The position numbers were made by a program, and so were the translations under genes. 64,000 bases of DNA, taken from contig NZ_JAQGJM010000009.1 in NCBI RefSeq assembly GCF_028290625.1, positions 124,001 through 188,000 on the forward strand. Direction: 5' to 3'. Positions 11,223-20,530 of this stretch are shown one piece after another. The notes under the pieces are model-generated. The model made no database searches. It had not been told where the DNA came from and worked only from the letters and a program-made list of their open reading frames with translations. Every line of letters begins with the position of its first letter. The first letter of the stretch is position 1. Origin of the DNA: Devosia sp. GTDB lineage: Bacteria > Pseudomonadota > Alphaproteobacteria > Rhizobiales > Devosiaceae.

Positions 11223-12116
11223 ATGAAACTCAATTACCTGCTGCTCGACGTGTTCACGCGGGAACCGCTCAAGGGCAATCCGCTGGCGGTGGTGCTCAAG
11301 GCTGATGGCCTGCTCGACGGCGAAATGCAGGCGATTGCGCGTGAGTTCAATCTCAGCGAAACGGTGTTCATCCAGAAGCCGCATGCCGAGCGCAACACCG
11401 CCTCGCTGCGCATTTTCACGCCAACCATTGAACTGCCCTTCGCCGGCCATCCGACTGTCGGCACGGCGGTGGTCCTCGGCCTGCAGAACAAGCTCAGCGC
11501 CGTGCGGCTTGAAGAGCAAATCGGGCTGATCACCGCGCTGTTCGAAAAGAGCGACAAGCGCTCGGGCGAGGCGCGCTTCGCGTTGCCGCGCCTGCCCAGC
11601 CAGGTCGTGCCGCTCAATGACAAGCTCATCCTGGCGCAAGCGCTCGGCATTGAAGTCGAGGATATCGGCTGCGGCTCTTACAAGCCCGGGGTGTACTCCG
11701 CTGGCGTCGAGTTCCATCTGGTGCCGGTGCGCGACGCCAACGTGCTACGCCGCATCGAGCGCAATATGGCGATCTGGACGGTGGCGTTTCCGCATGGGCG
11801 GCACTCGGTCTATGTGTTCACCGAAACGCCGAACGAGAACGACAATGACCTTGCCGCCCGCATGTTCGCGCCGGGCATGGGGCTGGGCGAGGATCCAGGC
11901 ACTGGAGCCGCGGCGGCCGCGCTGATCGGGCTGTTGTCCGAGCATGTGCCGCTCGGCACCGGCCAGGCCGATTTTGTGCTGCGCCAGGGCGTCGAGATGG
12001 GCCGGCCCTGCCGCATCATGATCCAGCTGCGCAAGGACAATGATGTTCTCGTCCATGGCGGCATTGGCGGGAATGCCGTGATCGTGGGTGAGGGCGTGCT
12101 GGATTTGGGCGACTAA
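11223..12116 (+). CDS. PhzF family isomerase/epimerase-like protein
   Basis: MKLNYLLLDVFTREPLKGNPLAVVLKADGLLDGEMQAIAREFNLSETVFI...PFAGHPTVGTA. Confidence 0.93.
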   Translation: MKLNYLLLDVFTREPLKGNPLAVVLKADGLLDGEMQAIAREFNLSETVFIQKPHAERNTASLRIFTPTIELPFAGHPTVGTAVVLGLQNKLSAVRLEEQIGLITALFEKSDKRSGEARFALPRLPSQVVPLNDKLILAQALGIEVEDIGCGSYKPGVYSAGVEFHLVPVRDANVLRRIERNMAIWTVAFPHGRHSVYVFTETPNENDNDLAARMFAPGMGLGEDPGTGAAAAALIGLLSEHVPLGTGQADFVLRQGVEMGRPCRIMIQLRKDNDVLVHGGIGGNAVIVGEGVLDLGD

Positions 12117-12226
12117 AACGCTCGGCTAGCAACGGAGCGTAAAGGAAAAAATCAGGATATGCGGTTGGTTGTGCTTGCACGGCACGCTGGATTCGCGCAT
12201 TCTACGGACGAACCGGGATCGGACCT

Positions 12227-12349
12227 ATGCAGCGCAAGCGCGCTATCGCCATCGCAATCGAGCAGCAACAGACCCACAAGGTCCGCTTGATCGTGGCTTC
12301 CGGCCTGCTGCTCAGCACGGCGCTTCTCCTCCTTCTTATCAGCCCCTGA
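12227..12349 (+). CDS. Candidate leuA leader peptide (40 aa, Leu/Ile/Val-rich end)
   Basis: ATG CAG CGC AAG ... = MQRKRAIAIAIEQQQTHKVRLIVASGLLLSTALLLLLISP*; cluster of Leu codons just before the stop, upstream of leuA. Confidence 0.55.
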   Translation: MQRKRAIAIAIEQQQTHKVRLIVASGLLLSTALLLLLISP

Positions 12350-12416
12350 TAACCGACAGCTCGCCAGGCGAGCGGGTGGTCAGGGGATTGCGTCACATGC
12401 CGAACAGCAAATGTCC

Positions 12417-12442
12417 GGCCTGCAGAGCTTTGACTCTGGGCC
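12417..12442 (+). promoter_or_regulatory. Attenuator-like hairpin before leuA
   Basis: GGCC-TG-CAGAG-CTTTGA-CTCTG-GGCC followed by GTTTG, 19 nt before the leuA ATG. Confidence 0.4.
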
Positions 12443-12461
12443 GTTTGATAGGAAGAAATCG

Positions 12462-14024
12462 ATGTCCGCCGTAACCTCCGACACCAATAAAGACCGCATC
12501 TTCATTTTCGACACCACGCTGCGCGACGGCGAGCAATCGCCCGGCGCCACCATGACGCTGGAAGAAAAGCTGCAAGTCGCCGAAGCGCTCGACGAAATGG
12601 GCGTCGATATCATCGAAGCCGGCTTCCCCATCGCCTCCAATGGCGATTTCGAGGCGGTAGTTGCCGTCGCCAAGCGCGCCAAGAACTCGGTGATTGCCGG
12701 GCTGGCCCGCGCCATTCCGGCGGATATCGACCGGGCGGCCGAAGCCGTGCGCCATGCGCCGCGTGGCCGTATCCATACCTTCGTGTCCACCTCGCCGATC
12801 CATCTGGCCCACCAGATGCGCAAAACGCAGGACGAAGTGCTGGAGATCATTTCCAAGACCGTCGCGCAGGCGCGCAACCTGATCGACGACGTCGAATGGT
12901 CGGCAATGGACGCCACCCGCACGCCGATCGAGTACCTGATGCGCTGCGTCGAGGCGGCCATCAAGGCCGGTGCGACAACCATCAACCTGCCCGATACCGT
13001 GGGTTATGCGATCCCCGAAGAACATTTCCAGATGTTCAAGACCATCATTGAAAAGGTGCCGGGGGCGGACAAGGCGATCTTTTCCACCCACTGCCACAAT
13101 GACCTGGGCCTGGCTGTCGCCAATTCGCTGGCTGGCGTGCGCGGCGGTGCTCGCCAGATCGAATGCACCATCAACGGCCTTGGGGAACGCGCCGGCAATG
13201 CGGCGCTGGAAGAGGTGGTGATGGCGCTGCGCACGCGCGGCGATGCCATGCCGTACCAGACCCAGATCGAGACCACGCATCTAGCGCGTGCCAGCAAGAT
13301 CGTTTCGGCAGCGGCCAATTTCCCGGTGCAGTACAATAAGGCAATCGTCGGCAAGAACGCGTTCGCCCATGAGAGCGGCATCCATCAGGATGGCATGCTC
13401 AAGAATGCCGAGACCTATGAAATCATGACCCCGGCCAGTGTCGGGATCAAGGAAACCACCCTGGTGATGGGCAAGCATTCGGGCCGCGCCGCCTTCAAGG
13501 ACAAGTTGAAGGAACTGGGCTACGAGCTGGGCGACAATGCGTTTCAGGAAGCCTTCGTGCGCTTCAAGGACCTGGCCGATCGCAAGAAGCATGTCTACGA
13601 CGCCGATATCGTGGCGCTGGTGGATGACGAAGTCGGCTCGGTCGGCGACCGTATCCGCATCGTCGCCATGGAGGTCGTCTCCAAGATCGGCGGCGTCCAC
13701 AAATGCGATATGACGCTGACTATCGATGGCGACGAAACCAGTGTCACCTACGAGGGCACCGGTTCCGTCGACGCCATTTTCAACGCCATCAAGCTGGCGG
13801 TGGGGCAGGAACCGAACCTGGTGCTCTACGCCGTCGATGGCGTCACCGGCGGTACCGACGCGCAGGCCAGCGCCCACGTGCGGCTCGAGATGAATGGCCG
13901 CATCGTATCCGGCAACGCCGCCGAGCCCGATACGCTGGTGGCCTCGGCCCGCGCCTATCTCAACGCCTACAACCGCCTGCTGATCGAACGCGGCGCGGCG
14001 GCGCAGGGCGCTATGGCTGGCTAG
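12462..14024 (+). CDS. leuA: 2-isopropylmalate synthase
   Basis: RIFIFDTTLRDGEQSPGATMTLEEKLQVAEALDEMGVDIIEAGFP..., HCHNDLGLAVANSLAGV. Confidence 0.97.
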   Translation: MSAVTSDTNKDRIFIFDTTLRDGEQSPGATMTLEEKLQVAEALDEMGVDIIEAGFPIASNGDFEAVVAVAKRAKNSVIAGLARAIPADIDRAAEAVRHAPRGRIHTFVSTSPIHLAHQMRKTQDEVLEIISKTVAQARNLIDDVEWSAMDATRTPIEYLMRCVEAAIKAGATTINLPDTVGYAIPEEHFQMFKTIIEKVPGADKAIFSTHCHNDLGLAVANSLAGVRGGARQIECTINGLGERAGNAALEEVVMALRTRGDAMPYQTQIETTHLARASKIVSAAANFPVQYNKAIVGKNAFAHESGIHQDGMLKNAETYEIMTPASVGIKETTLVMGKHSGRAAFKDKLKELGYELGDNAFQEAFVRFKDLADRKKHVYDADIVALVDDEVGSVGDRIRIVAMEVVSKIGGVHKCDMTLTIDGDETSVTYEGTGSVDAIFNAIKLAVGQEPNLVLYAVDGVTGGTDAQASAHVRLEMNGRIVSGNAAEPDTLVASARAYLNAYNRLLIERGAAAQGAMAG

Positions 14025-14076
14025 AATCATATTTGCTCGTGCCCCGGTCCGAGGTGGGCCGGGGCAGGAGGAAAGA

Positions 14077-14526
14077 TTGGGCTATACCCTTATCGAAGTT
14101 ACCGAGCCTGCCGACTGGCAGGCTTATCACGCCATTCGCCGCCAGGAGCTGTTCGAGGCCCGCGGCCGGCATGGTGTCTATGACGAAAACTATCCCGGCG
14201 AGCGCGCCGACAACATGCATCCCTATCTGCTAAAGCTCGACGGCAGGCCGCTGGGTACGACCCGGCTCGACGTGCGAGAGGACCGCAGCGCGATTTTCCG
14301 CCTGGTCGCTATCACAGCCGCCGAGCAGGGGCGCGGGCATGGCCGGGTCCTCGCGCAAATGGTGGAAGAGCGCGCCCGCGCCTTTGGCGCCAGCATTCTC
14401 TATGTCAACGCCGCCGTGACTGCGGTCGGCTTTTACCAGGCGACCGGGTGGCACGATCATGTGTGGGACCCGAGCGAGCTTGTGGGCATCGCCACCGCCT
14501 GCCAGCAGATGCGCAAGCTTTTGTGA
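14077..14526 (+). CDS. GNAT family N-acetyltransferase
   Basis: RLVAITAAEQGRGHGRVLAQMVEERARAFGASILYVNAA...FYQATGW. Confidence 0.9.
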   Translation: MGYTLIEVTEPADWQAYHAIRRQELFEARGRHGVYDENYPGERADNMHPYLLKLDGRPLGTTRLDVREDRSAIFRLVAITAAEQGRGHGRVLAQMVEERARAFGASILYVNAAVTAVGFYQATGWHDHVWDPSELVGIATACQQMRKLL

Positions 14527-14539
14527 GTGCGGCGTAGGG

Positions 14540-15646
14540 TCAGCGAGGGGCTAGCGCCAATACCTCCGGCAGCGCGGCTTCCAGCACGTCCAGCATGGCG
14601 TCCGTGCCTGCGGTGATGCGGATGCAGCGGTCGAGCCTGGGCACCATCGGCTTGCGGATGAAGACGCCAAGTCCGGCAAGGGCGTCGAGTATGCGTTGCG
14701 CGAAGGGGCCGTCAGCACCGCAATCGATTGTCACAAAATTAGTCGCGGAGGGCAGGGGGATGAGGCCATTGGCGCGCGCCATTGTCTCGATGCGTTCGCG
14801 TGCTGCGGCAGTCATCGTCACCACCGAGGCCAAGTAATCCTGATCGGCCAGGGCCGCCAAGGCCGCGGCCTGGGCGATGCTGGCGACGCCGAAATGATTG
14901 CGGACGCGGTTGAAGGCATCGATCATAGGCGCGGCTCCGATAGCGTAACCGCAGCGCAGTCCGGCCAGCCCATAGGCTTTGGAGAAGGTGCGCAGGCGCA
15001 GGACATTGCCTTGACCGGTATCGATTGGTGGCATTGTGCCCGGCGGAGCGAATTCGCCATAGGCTTCATCGAGCAGCAAGAGCGTTGTTTCTGGCAGGGC
15101 ATTGGCGAAGGCCGTGACAGCGTCTGCATCCCACCAGGTGCCCATCGGGTTATCGGGATTGGCGAGGTAGACGATTTTCGCGTTCGTTTCGCGCACGGCC
15201 GCTAATAGGGCGTCGAGGTCTTCGCGATCGTCATGGTAGGGCACGGCGTGCAAGCGCGCTCCGAAGCCGGCCACGTGATAGTTGAAGGTCGGGTAGGCGC
15301 CGATGGAGCTGACCACCACATCGCCTGGGGCGGCGAACAGCCGAATGCAATGGCCCAACAGTCCATCGATGCCTTCGCCGACGCTGACCTCATCGGGCCC
15401 AACGCCGTGATGGCGGGCCAGCGACTGGCGCAGGTCGAACACTTCGGGATCGCAGTATTTCCAGCTTTCGGGCGCTGCGGCGGCGATGGCGGCGATCACT
15501 GCAGGTGAGGGGCCGAAGCTGGATTCATTGGCGCCTAGCCGGGCGCGAAACCGAATGCCCCTCGTTCGCTCGACGGTTTCCGGGCCGATGAAGGGCACGG
15601 TTTCGGGCAGGCTGGCGGCAAGCGGCGTCAGTGCGGGCAGGGGCAT
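14540..15646 (-). CDS. PLP-dependent aminotransferase (histidinol-phosphate aminotransferase-like)
   Basis: ANPDNPMGTWW...LLLDEAYGEFAP...LRTFSKAYGLAGLRCGYAIG. Confidence 0.9.
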   Translation of the reverse strand: MPLPALTPLAASLPETVPFIGPETVERTRGIRFRARLGANESSFGPSPAVIAAIAAAAPESWKYCDPEVFDLRQSLARHHGVGPDEVSVGEGIDGLLGHCIRLFAAPGDVVVSSIGAYPTFNYHVAGFGARLHAVPYHDDREDLDALLAAVRETNAKIVYLANPDNPMGTWWDADAVTAFANALPETTLLLLDEAYGEFAPPGTMPPIDTGQGNVLRLRTFSKAYGLAGLRCGYAIGAAPMIDAFNRVRNHFGVASIAQAAALAALADQDYLASVVTMTAAARERIETMARANGLIPLPSATNFVTIDCGADGPFAQRILDALAGLGVFIRKPMVPRLDRCIRITAGTDAMLDVLEAALPEVLALAPR

Positions 15647-15865
15647 CGGGCGGCCTTGATTCGGGACTGCGCCATCGTAAATCCCGATTTGGCGGCCGCG
15701 CCAAGTGCGCTTCGGCGGTGATGCAGAGCGCGGCGCACCGGTTATGCACAGGGCGGGTAATTGGATCACGCGGCCTATCCCTTGTCCCATGGGGCCTTGC
15801 GCCGGCTTGTCCGTTACCTGGCATTTGCAACAAATTGCGCCGTTCCCGGCAAGCTTCAGGAAGGC

Positions 15866-16141
15866 ATGACGGCCCACATTGGGCACGTGCTGGTGCAGGC
15901 ACTCTCCCCTTTAAACGATCAAGGAGCTTCGTCGATGCCGCCAACCTTTGTGCATGCCCGCGACCATCTGGAACGCGCGGTGGCAATCCTGCAGGGGTCC
16001 GACAGCCGCTCCCGGCAGCTGCGCCATATCATTGAACGCACCATCGGACTGATCGAGGAATTCGACGGTCACGTGCCGCCTGAAGGCGACAATGTGCTCG
16101 ATCTCGACGCCTTCCGTCGCACCCGCCAAGGCTGGATGTGA
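15866..16141 (+). CDS. Small conserved hypothetical protein
   Basis: MTAHIGHVLVQALSPLNDQGASSMPPTFVHARDHLERAVAILQG...; start uncertain (15866 or 15935). Confidence 0.5.
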   Translation: MTAHIGHVLVQALSPLNDQGASSMPPTFVHARDHLERAVAILQGSDSRSRQLRHIIERTIGLIEEFDGHVPPEGDNVLDLDAFRRTRQGWM

Positions 16142-16235
16142 CGCATTAAACTGCCGGCGCGAACGCATTCTGCGCCAGCGCCGGTGTTTACCTCGGGCTC
16201 GACGCGCGCCAGCAATGCCGAGCGCGCCAATGACC

Positions 16236-17096
16236 TCAGTCGCGCACCGGCGCTGGCTGGTTTTCGGGGCTCGGCGTTGCCGGATTGGGGGCGACCGAAA
16301 TGTTGGATTTGTCCTCGGCGCTGCCGATCAGTTCGCGGTTCAGCGCCAGCTTGGCTTCTTCCGTCAGCGCATAAAGCGTCGGCAGATAGTCCGGCGTCAG
16401 CACCCAGGCGCGCAGTTGCATATTGACGGCGGCGCCGCTGAAGTTTTCGACATGCACGGTCGGTGTCGGGTCTACCAGCACGCGCTTGTCCATGGTGGCG
16501 ATGCGCAGCAGGATCTTGCGCGATTTGGGAATGTCGATGGTGTCGGGCACGCTGACATTGACGTCGATGCGGCGGCGCGGCTCGCGGCTGTGATTGGTGA
16601 TCGCCGAGGCCCACAGCTTCTGGTTGGGGGTGAAGATATAGAGCCCGCTGCTTGAGCGCAGCCGCGTACCGAACAGGCCGATTTCCACCACCACGCCGGC
16701 CACGCCATCGCCCTGGATGAATTCGCCGATGGCAATCGGGCGCAGCCAGATCAGCATGATGCCCGCCGCGATATTGGCCAGCGTGCCCTGCAGGGCCAGT
16801 GCCACGGCCAGGCCCGCCGCGCCCAGCACGGTCAGTATCGAATTGTTGGCGACGCCCAGCAGGTTCAGCGCCGTCACTACCGCGAAGATGATGATGGCGT
16901 AGCGGGCGGCTTGCGACAGCAGCGGCGCGAAATTCTTGTCCACGCCGTAGGCGAGCGGCAAAAAGCGCTTGATGGCCCGCGCCGCGACACGCGCCACATA
17001 CCAGCCCACCACTAAAACCACGATGGCGGCCAGTAGGCTCCCGCCGTTATCGAGCAGCCAATTGCCGGCGAGAATTAAAAAATCGGGCATGTGCAT
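16236..17096 (-). CDS. Small-conductance mechanosensitive channel (MscS family)
   Basis: LTVLGAAGLAVALALQGTLANIAAGIMLIWLRPIAIGEFIQGDGVAGVVVEIGLFGTRLRS...IFTPNQKLW. Confidence 0.93.
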   Translation of the reverse strand: MHMPDFLILAGNWLLDNGGSLLAAIVVLVVGWYVARVAARAIKRFLPLAYGVDKNFAPLLSQAARYAIIIFAVVTALNLLGVANNSILTVLGAAGLAVALALQGTLANIAAGIMLIWLRPIAIGEFIQGDGVAGVVVEIGLFGTRLRSSSGLYIFTPNQKLWASAITNHSREPRRRIDVNVSVPDTIDIPKSRKILLRIATMDKRVLVDPTPTVHVENFSGAAVNMQLRAWVLTPDYLPTLYALTEEAKLALNRELIGSAEDKSNISVAPNPATPSPENQPAPVRD

Positions 17097-17235
17097 GTGG
17101 AAAAGCCTGACGCTGGCGGGCAGAAGCGCCCCATTATCATCCTAACAAAGCCTCGTCCGCAGGAAAGTGGCTCTGGGCTGTAGACAGGGGAGAATCCCTT
17201 TGCTAGAGAGCGTCCACTTTGGAAGCCCAAGCAAT

Positions 17236-17311
17236 GGGCGAGTAGCTCAGCTGGTAGAGCAGACGACTCTTAATCGTCGGGTCCACGGTTCGAATCCGTG
17301 CTCGCCCACCA
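17236..17311 (+). tRNA. tRNA-Lys (anticodon CTT)
   Basis: GGGCGAG acceptor pairs with CTCGCCC; D-arm GCTC..GAGC, anticodon stem GACGA/TCGTC with loop CTCTTAA, TTCGAAT T-loop, encoded CCA. Confidence 0.97.
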
Positions 17312-17462
17312 AAGTATCCCCTTGATATCGATATGATTTCGGCAACGCGTGAGCGTTGTCGGCGGCGTGTGGAAATGTGATCTTCACGATCGCCGAACGC
17401 GTATTGTTTTACGCAAATACCAGCTAAGTATTGCGCATCTTAAATTCCCATGTGGAACAAAA

Positions 17463-18326
17463 ATGCGCAAAGTCGCCCGGTCTCTCGTCCTCATCGCCGC
17501 CGCCGCCCATCTGGCCGTCGCGCCCATCGCCTATTCGACGCAGTCGTTCGCGCTGGCGGGCGATGTTCAATTGCCCAGTCCCTATGTATCGCGGGCACTC
17601 GATGCGGTCTTGATCCCAATCGACGCCGTCGTGCGCACCACCTTCGCACTCGATGCCAAGGATCAGGGCGTGCTGGTGCTGTCGGTGCAGCCCGGCGGCG
17701 TTGCCGACCAGCAGGGCATTCTGCCCGGCGATGTCATCTCGCAGCTGCGTGGCCACAAAATCGTCAACCCGATCGATCTGGACGAGGTGGTCTATTATTG
17801 GATCAACCACGGCAGCTACGATTTCTCGTTCAACTATTATCGCGCCGGGCTCATCGCCACGTCCACGGCCCTGATCACGCTGGAACTCTACAGCGAAGTC
17901 TTCGACATCGCTTCGATCGCAACCTGGCAGTCCTGGTCGGTCGCGACCAGCTTTAGCTATGCGGAGTTCTATTCGGAATATTCCGAGGAGATCACCTCCA
18001 GCTACGAAAGCTCCGAGACCACGATCGAAGAGACCACCAGCTCCGAGGAATTCGCGAGCGAAGTGACCTCCGAGGAAACCGCAACCGAAGAAGATGCCGC
18101 TAATGACCACGACGGTGACGGCATCGACGACGCGGTCGATACCGAGGACGGCAATGAGGGCACCGACGACGCGGCGGACGCTGACGACAGCGGCGATGAC
18201 GCAGCCGCGGATGACGCTGGCGATGACACCGCAGACGACAGTGACGACGCTGCTGACGACAGCGATGATGGCGGTGACGATAGCGGTGACGATAGTGGTG
18301 GTGACGACGGCGCCGAGGAAGAATAA
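17463..18326 (+). CDS. Secreted PDZ-domain protein with long acidic Asp/Glu-rich C-terminal tail
   Basis: Signal peptide MRKVARSLVLIAAAAHLAVAPIAYSTQSFA; PDZ-like GVLVLSVQPGGVADQQGILPGDVISQLRGHKI; tail NDHDGDGIDDAVD...DDSGDDSGGDDGAEEE. Confidence 0.8.
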   Translation: MRKVARSLVLIAAAAHLAVAPIAYSTQSFALAGDVQLPSPYVSRALDAVLIPIDAVVRTTFALDAKDQGVLVLSVQPGGVADQQGILPGDVISQLRGHKIVNPIDLDEVVYYWINHGSYDFSFNYYRAGLIATSTALITLELYSEVFDIASIATWQSWSVATSFSYAEFYSEYSEEITSSYESSETTIEETTSSEEFASEVTSEETATEEDAANDHDGDGIDDAVDTEDGNEGTDDAADADDSGDDAAADDAGDDTADDSDDAADDSDDGGDDSGDDSGGDDGAEEE

Positions 18327-18348
18327 TACCGCGCCTGATTGATTGAAC

Positions 18349-18374
18349 GGCCCCGACCTTGACCGGTCGGGGCC
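18349..18374 (+). terminator. Terminator-like hairpin
   Basis: GGCCCCGACC-TTGACC-GGTCGGGGCC, 10-bp perfect stem after the PDZ gene. Confidence 0.65.
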
Positions 18375-18541
18375 GCTCTCCCGCCAACCCGCCAAATGGC
18401 CTGCCCCTCTTGCAAACCGCTCATGCGACCTTAATTTACGGTAAAGTCTGCAACTTTTGTAGCATCTGCCCGGTTCGGTCTTTCCCTGCAGCATCGTGAC
18501 CGCTATAGCGCCAGCAACTGATTTTCGTCCCGAGGTCACTC

Positions 18542-19240
18542 ATGCCGTTTCTCGACCCCAGCTTTCTCAGCTCGCTGCTGCAAGTGATCCTCATCGACTT
18601 GGTGCTGGCCGGCGATAATGCGGTGGTGATCGGGCTGGCGGCCGCGGGCCTGGCCTCGGACGTACGCCGCAAGGCCATTCTGATCGGCATCCTGGCCGCG
18701 ACAGTGCTGCGCATCTTCTTCGCCCTGATCACCACGCAATTGCTAGCGCTGGGCGGTGGGCTGCTGATCGCCGGCGGCGTGTTGCTGCTCTATGTCTGCT
18801 GGAAGATGTACCGCGAGCTCACGACTTCCCAGAGCGATGAGCACGAAGCGCAGGAAGCGCTGGAAAACGTCGATACCAACGCCGACGGCACCATCGGCGG
18901 CAAGCGCCGCAAGACACTGCGGCAGGCCGTCATCCAGATCATCATTGCCGACGTCTCGATGTCGCTCGACAACGTGCTGGCCGTGGCTGGCGCGGCGGCG
19001 CACCACTTCGAAGCCCTCATCATCGGGCTGGGTCTCTCGGTGGTGATGATGGGCGTGGCCGCCACGTTCATCGCGGGCCTGCTGCACAAGCATCGCTGGA
19101 TTGCCTGGGTCGGCCTGGCCATCATCCTGTTCGTGGCCGTCCGCATGGCGCTCGAAGGTCTGGGCGCGTTCGTCACCATCCCGGAAATTCCCTTGCTCTA
19201 CACGCCCCACGCCATCGCCGCCGCCGCCGCCGCACATTAG
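18542..19240 (+). CDS. TerC/YjbE family integral membrane protein
   Basis: LLQVILIDLVLAGDNAVVIGLAAAGL...IIIADVSMSLDNVLAVAGAA. Confidence 0.93.
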   Translation: MPFLDPSFLSSLLQVILIDLVLAGDNAVVIGLAAAGLASDVRRKAILIGILAATVLRIFFALITTQLLALGGGLLIAGGVLLLYVCWKMYRELTTSQSDEHEAQEALENVDTNADGTIGGKRRKTLRQAVIQIIIADVSMSLDNVLAVAGAAAHHFEALIIGLGLSVVMMGVAATFIAGLLHKHRWIAWVGLAIILFVAVRMALEGLGAFVTIPEIPLLYTPHAIAAAAAAH

Positions 19241-19348
19241 CCTTTGGTAACCAAGGGCCGAGTTTTGCGGCATTTGTCGGGGCGGAATAGGGATTTGCTC
19301 ATCTTGCGGGATTAGTTTTGCGGCGATTGCTCCGCCGGAACCCGCAAG

Positions 19349-20530
19349 ATGTCCGCCATTGCCGACCGCCTGGCCCCAGCCGCCGCAGTTCTGCCCGCGC
19401 GCCAGACCAGCGTTTTGGCGGGGCTTCGGCTCGAAATGCGCCTTGTTGGCGGGCCGGAATGGGACCGCACGATCGCCGAGTTCGACGAGGTCTGCCAGGA
19501 GCAGTTGCACGTCTTCGCCACCGCGCGCTGGCCTGCCGTGGAGCAGGAGCCGGTGCTTTTCCTCGCCGATGGCGAGGTGGTCGGCGGCTCGCTGATGATG
19601 GTGCAACGGCTACCGCTGGGGATCGCCAAGATCGCCGTCTCCAAATGGGGTCCGATGCTCAAGGACGCCGCCGTCGCCAATGCTGCCGCGATCCGTGCCG
19701 GCATGATCGAAGCGCTGATCGCCGAATATGCCGTGCGCCGGGGGTTGATGCTGTCGGTGCTGCCGCGCGCCTCGCTGACGCCGGGCAATCCCGAATATGC
19801 CAACCTGATCACCCGCGGCTTCCAGCGCGGGTCCGAATTGGGTTTCCCTAGCCGCTACATTGTCAACCTGCGGCTCAGCGATGCCGAGCAGCGCAAGAGT
19901 TTTGCGCAGAAGTGGCGCTACCATCTCAACAAGTCCGAACGGTCGGGACTGACCTTCGAGCATGCCGGCCCGGAGCGGATGGGCGAGTTCGACGCCCTGT
20001 ATGCAGCGATGACCGACCGCAAGAAATTCACCGACCATTCGGCCTATGACACCGTGCAGCAATTGATGGCGACCGAGGTCGAGGCCCTGCGCCCCGAACT
20101 GTTCTTCGTGCGGCACGAAGGCGAAGTCGTCGCCGGGGCGCTGATCTTCAAGGCCGGCGACCGCGCCGTTTATCTTTACGGCGCCACCAGCGACAAGGCG
20201 CTACCCCTCCGCGCCGGCTATTTTATCCACGCCAAGGTCATCTCCTGGCTGCGCGATAACACCAAGGCCAAGTGGTACGATCTCGGCGGCACGGACGGTT
20301 TCCACGGCCTGCACCAGTTCAAGAAGGGCATGGTGGGGGAGGCGGGGATCATCACGCCGGTGCCTCCGGTCGCCAATTATGCCTCGCGGCCGTTGCCATA
20401 CCTGTTCGGCACAGCAGCGTTTTGGGGTCGTGACGTGATCCATCGCAGCCGCGCCAAGCTCAAGGGCCTGCTGCAGCCCAAAGCGCGGCCCGACCAGGCG
20501 CCGATCGCCCCGGATGCGAGCGCGCCATGA
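19349..20530 (+). CDS. FemAB-like / GNAT acyl- or aminoacyl-transferase (lipid II:glycine glycyltransferase-like)
   Basis: WRYHLNKSERSGLTFEHAG...YLYGATSDKALPLRAGYFIHAKVISWLRDNTKAKWYDLGGTDG...GLHQFKKGMVG. Confidence 0.8.
   Translation: MSAIADRLAPAAAVLPARQTSVLAGLRLEMRLVGGPEWDRTIAEFDEVCQEQLHVFATARWPAVEQEPVLFLADGEVVGGSLMMVQRLPLGIAKIAVSKWGPMLKDAAVANAAAIRAGMIEALIAEYAVRRGLMLSVLPRASLTPGNPEYANLITRGFQRGSELGFPSRYIVNLRLSDAEQRKSFAQKWRYHLNKSERSGLTFEHAGPERMGEFDALYAAMTDRKKFTDHSAYDTVQQLMATEVEALRPELFFVRHEGEVVAGALIFKAGDRAVYLYGATSDKALPLRAGYFIHAKVISWLRDNTKAKWYDLGGTDGFHGLHQFKKGMVGEAGIITPVPPVANYASRPLPYLFGTAAFWGRDVIHRSRAKLKGLLQPKARPDQAPIAPDASAP

Noticed and set aside
12169-12474. 101-aa ORF overlapping the leuA leader region
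   Set aside because: Different frame from the Leu-rich leader, no domain signal, runs into the leuA start; likely spurious
17236-17311. tRNA-Lys as an integration site for a genomic island
   Set aside because: Flanking genes (mscS, PDZ protein, terC) look native; no integrase or tRNA 3'-end direct repeat seen
18375-18541. Possible yybP-ykoY manganese riboswitch upstream of the TerC-family gene
   Set aside because: Could not find the conserved internal-loop motifs; only the terminator hairpin of the preceding gene is evident
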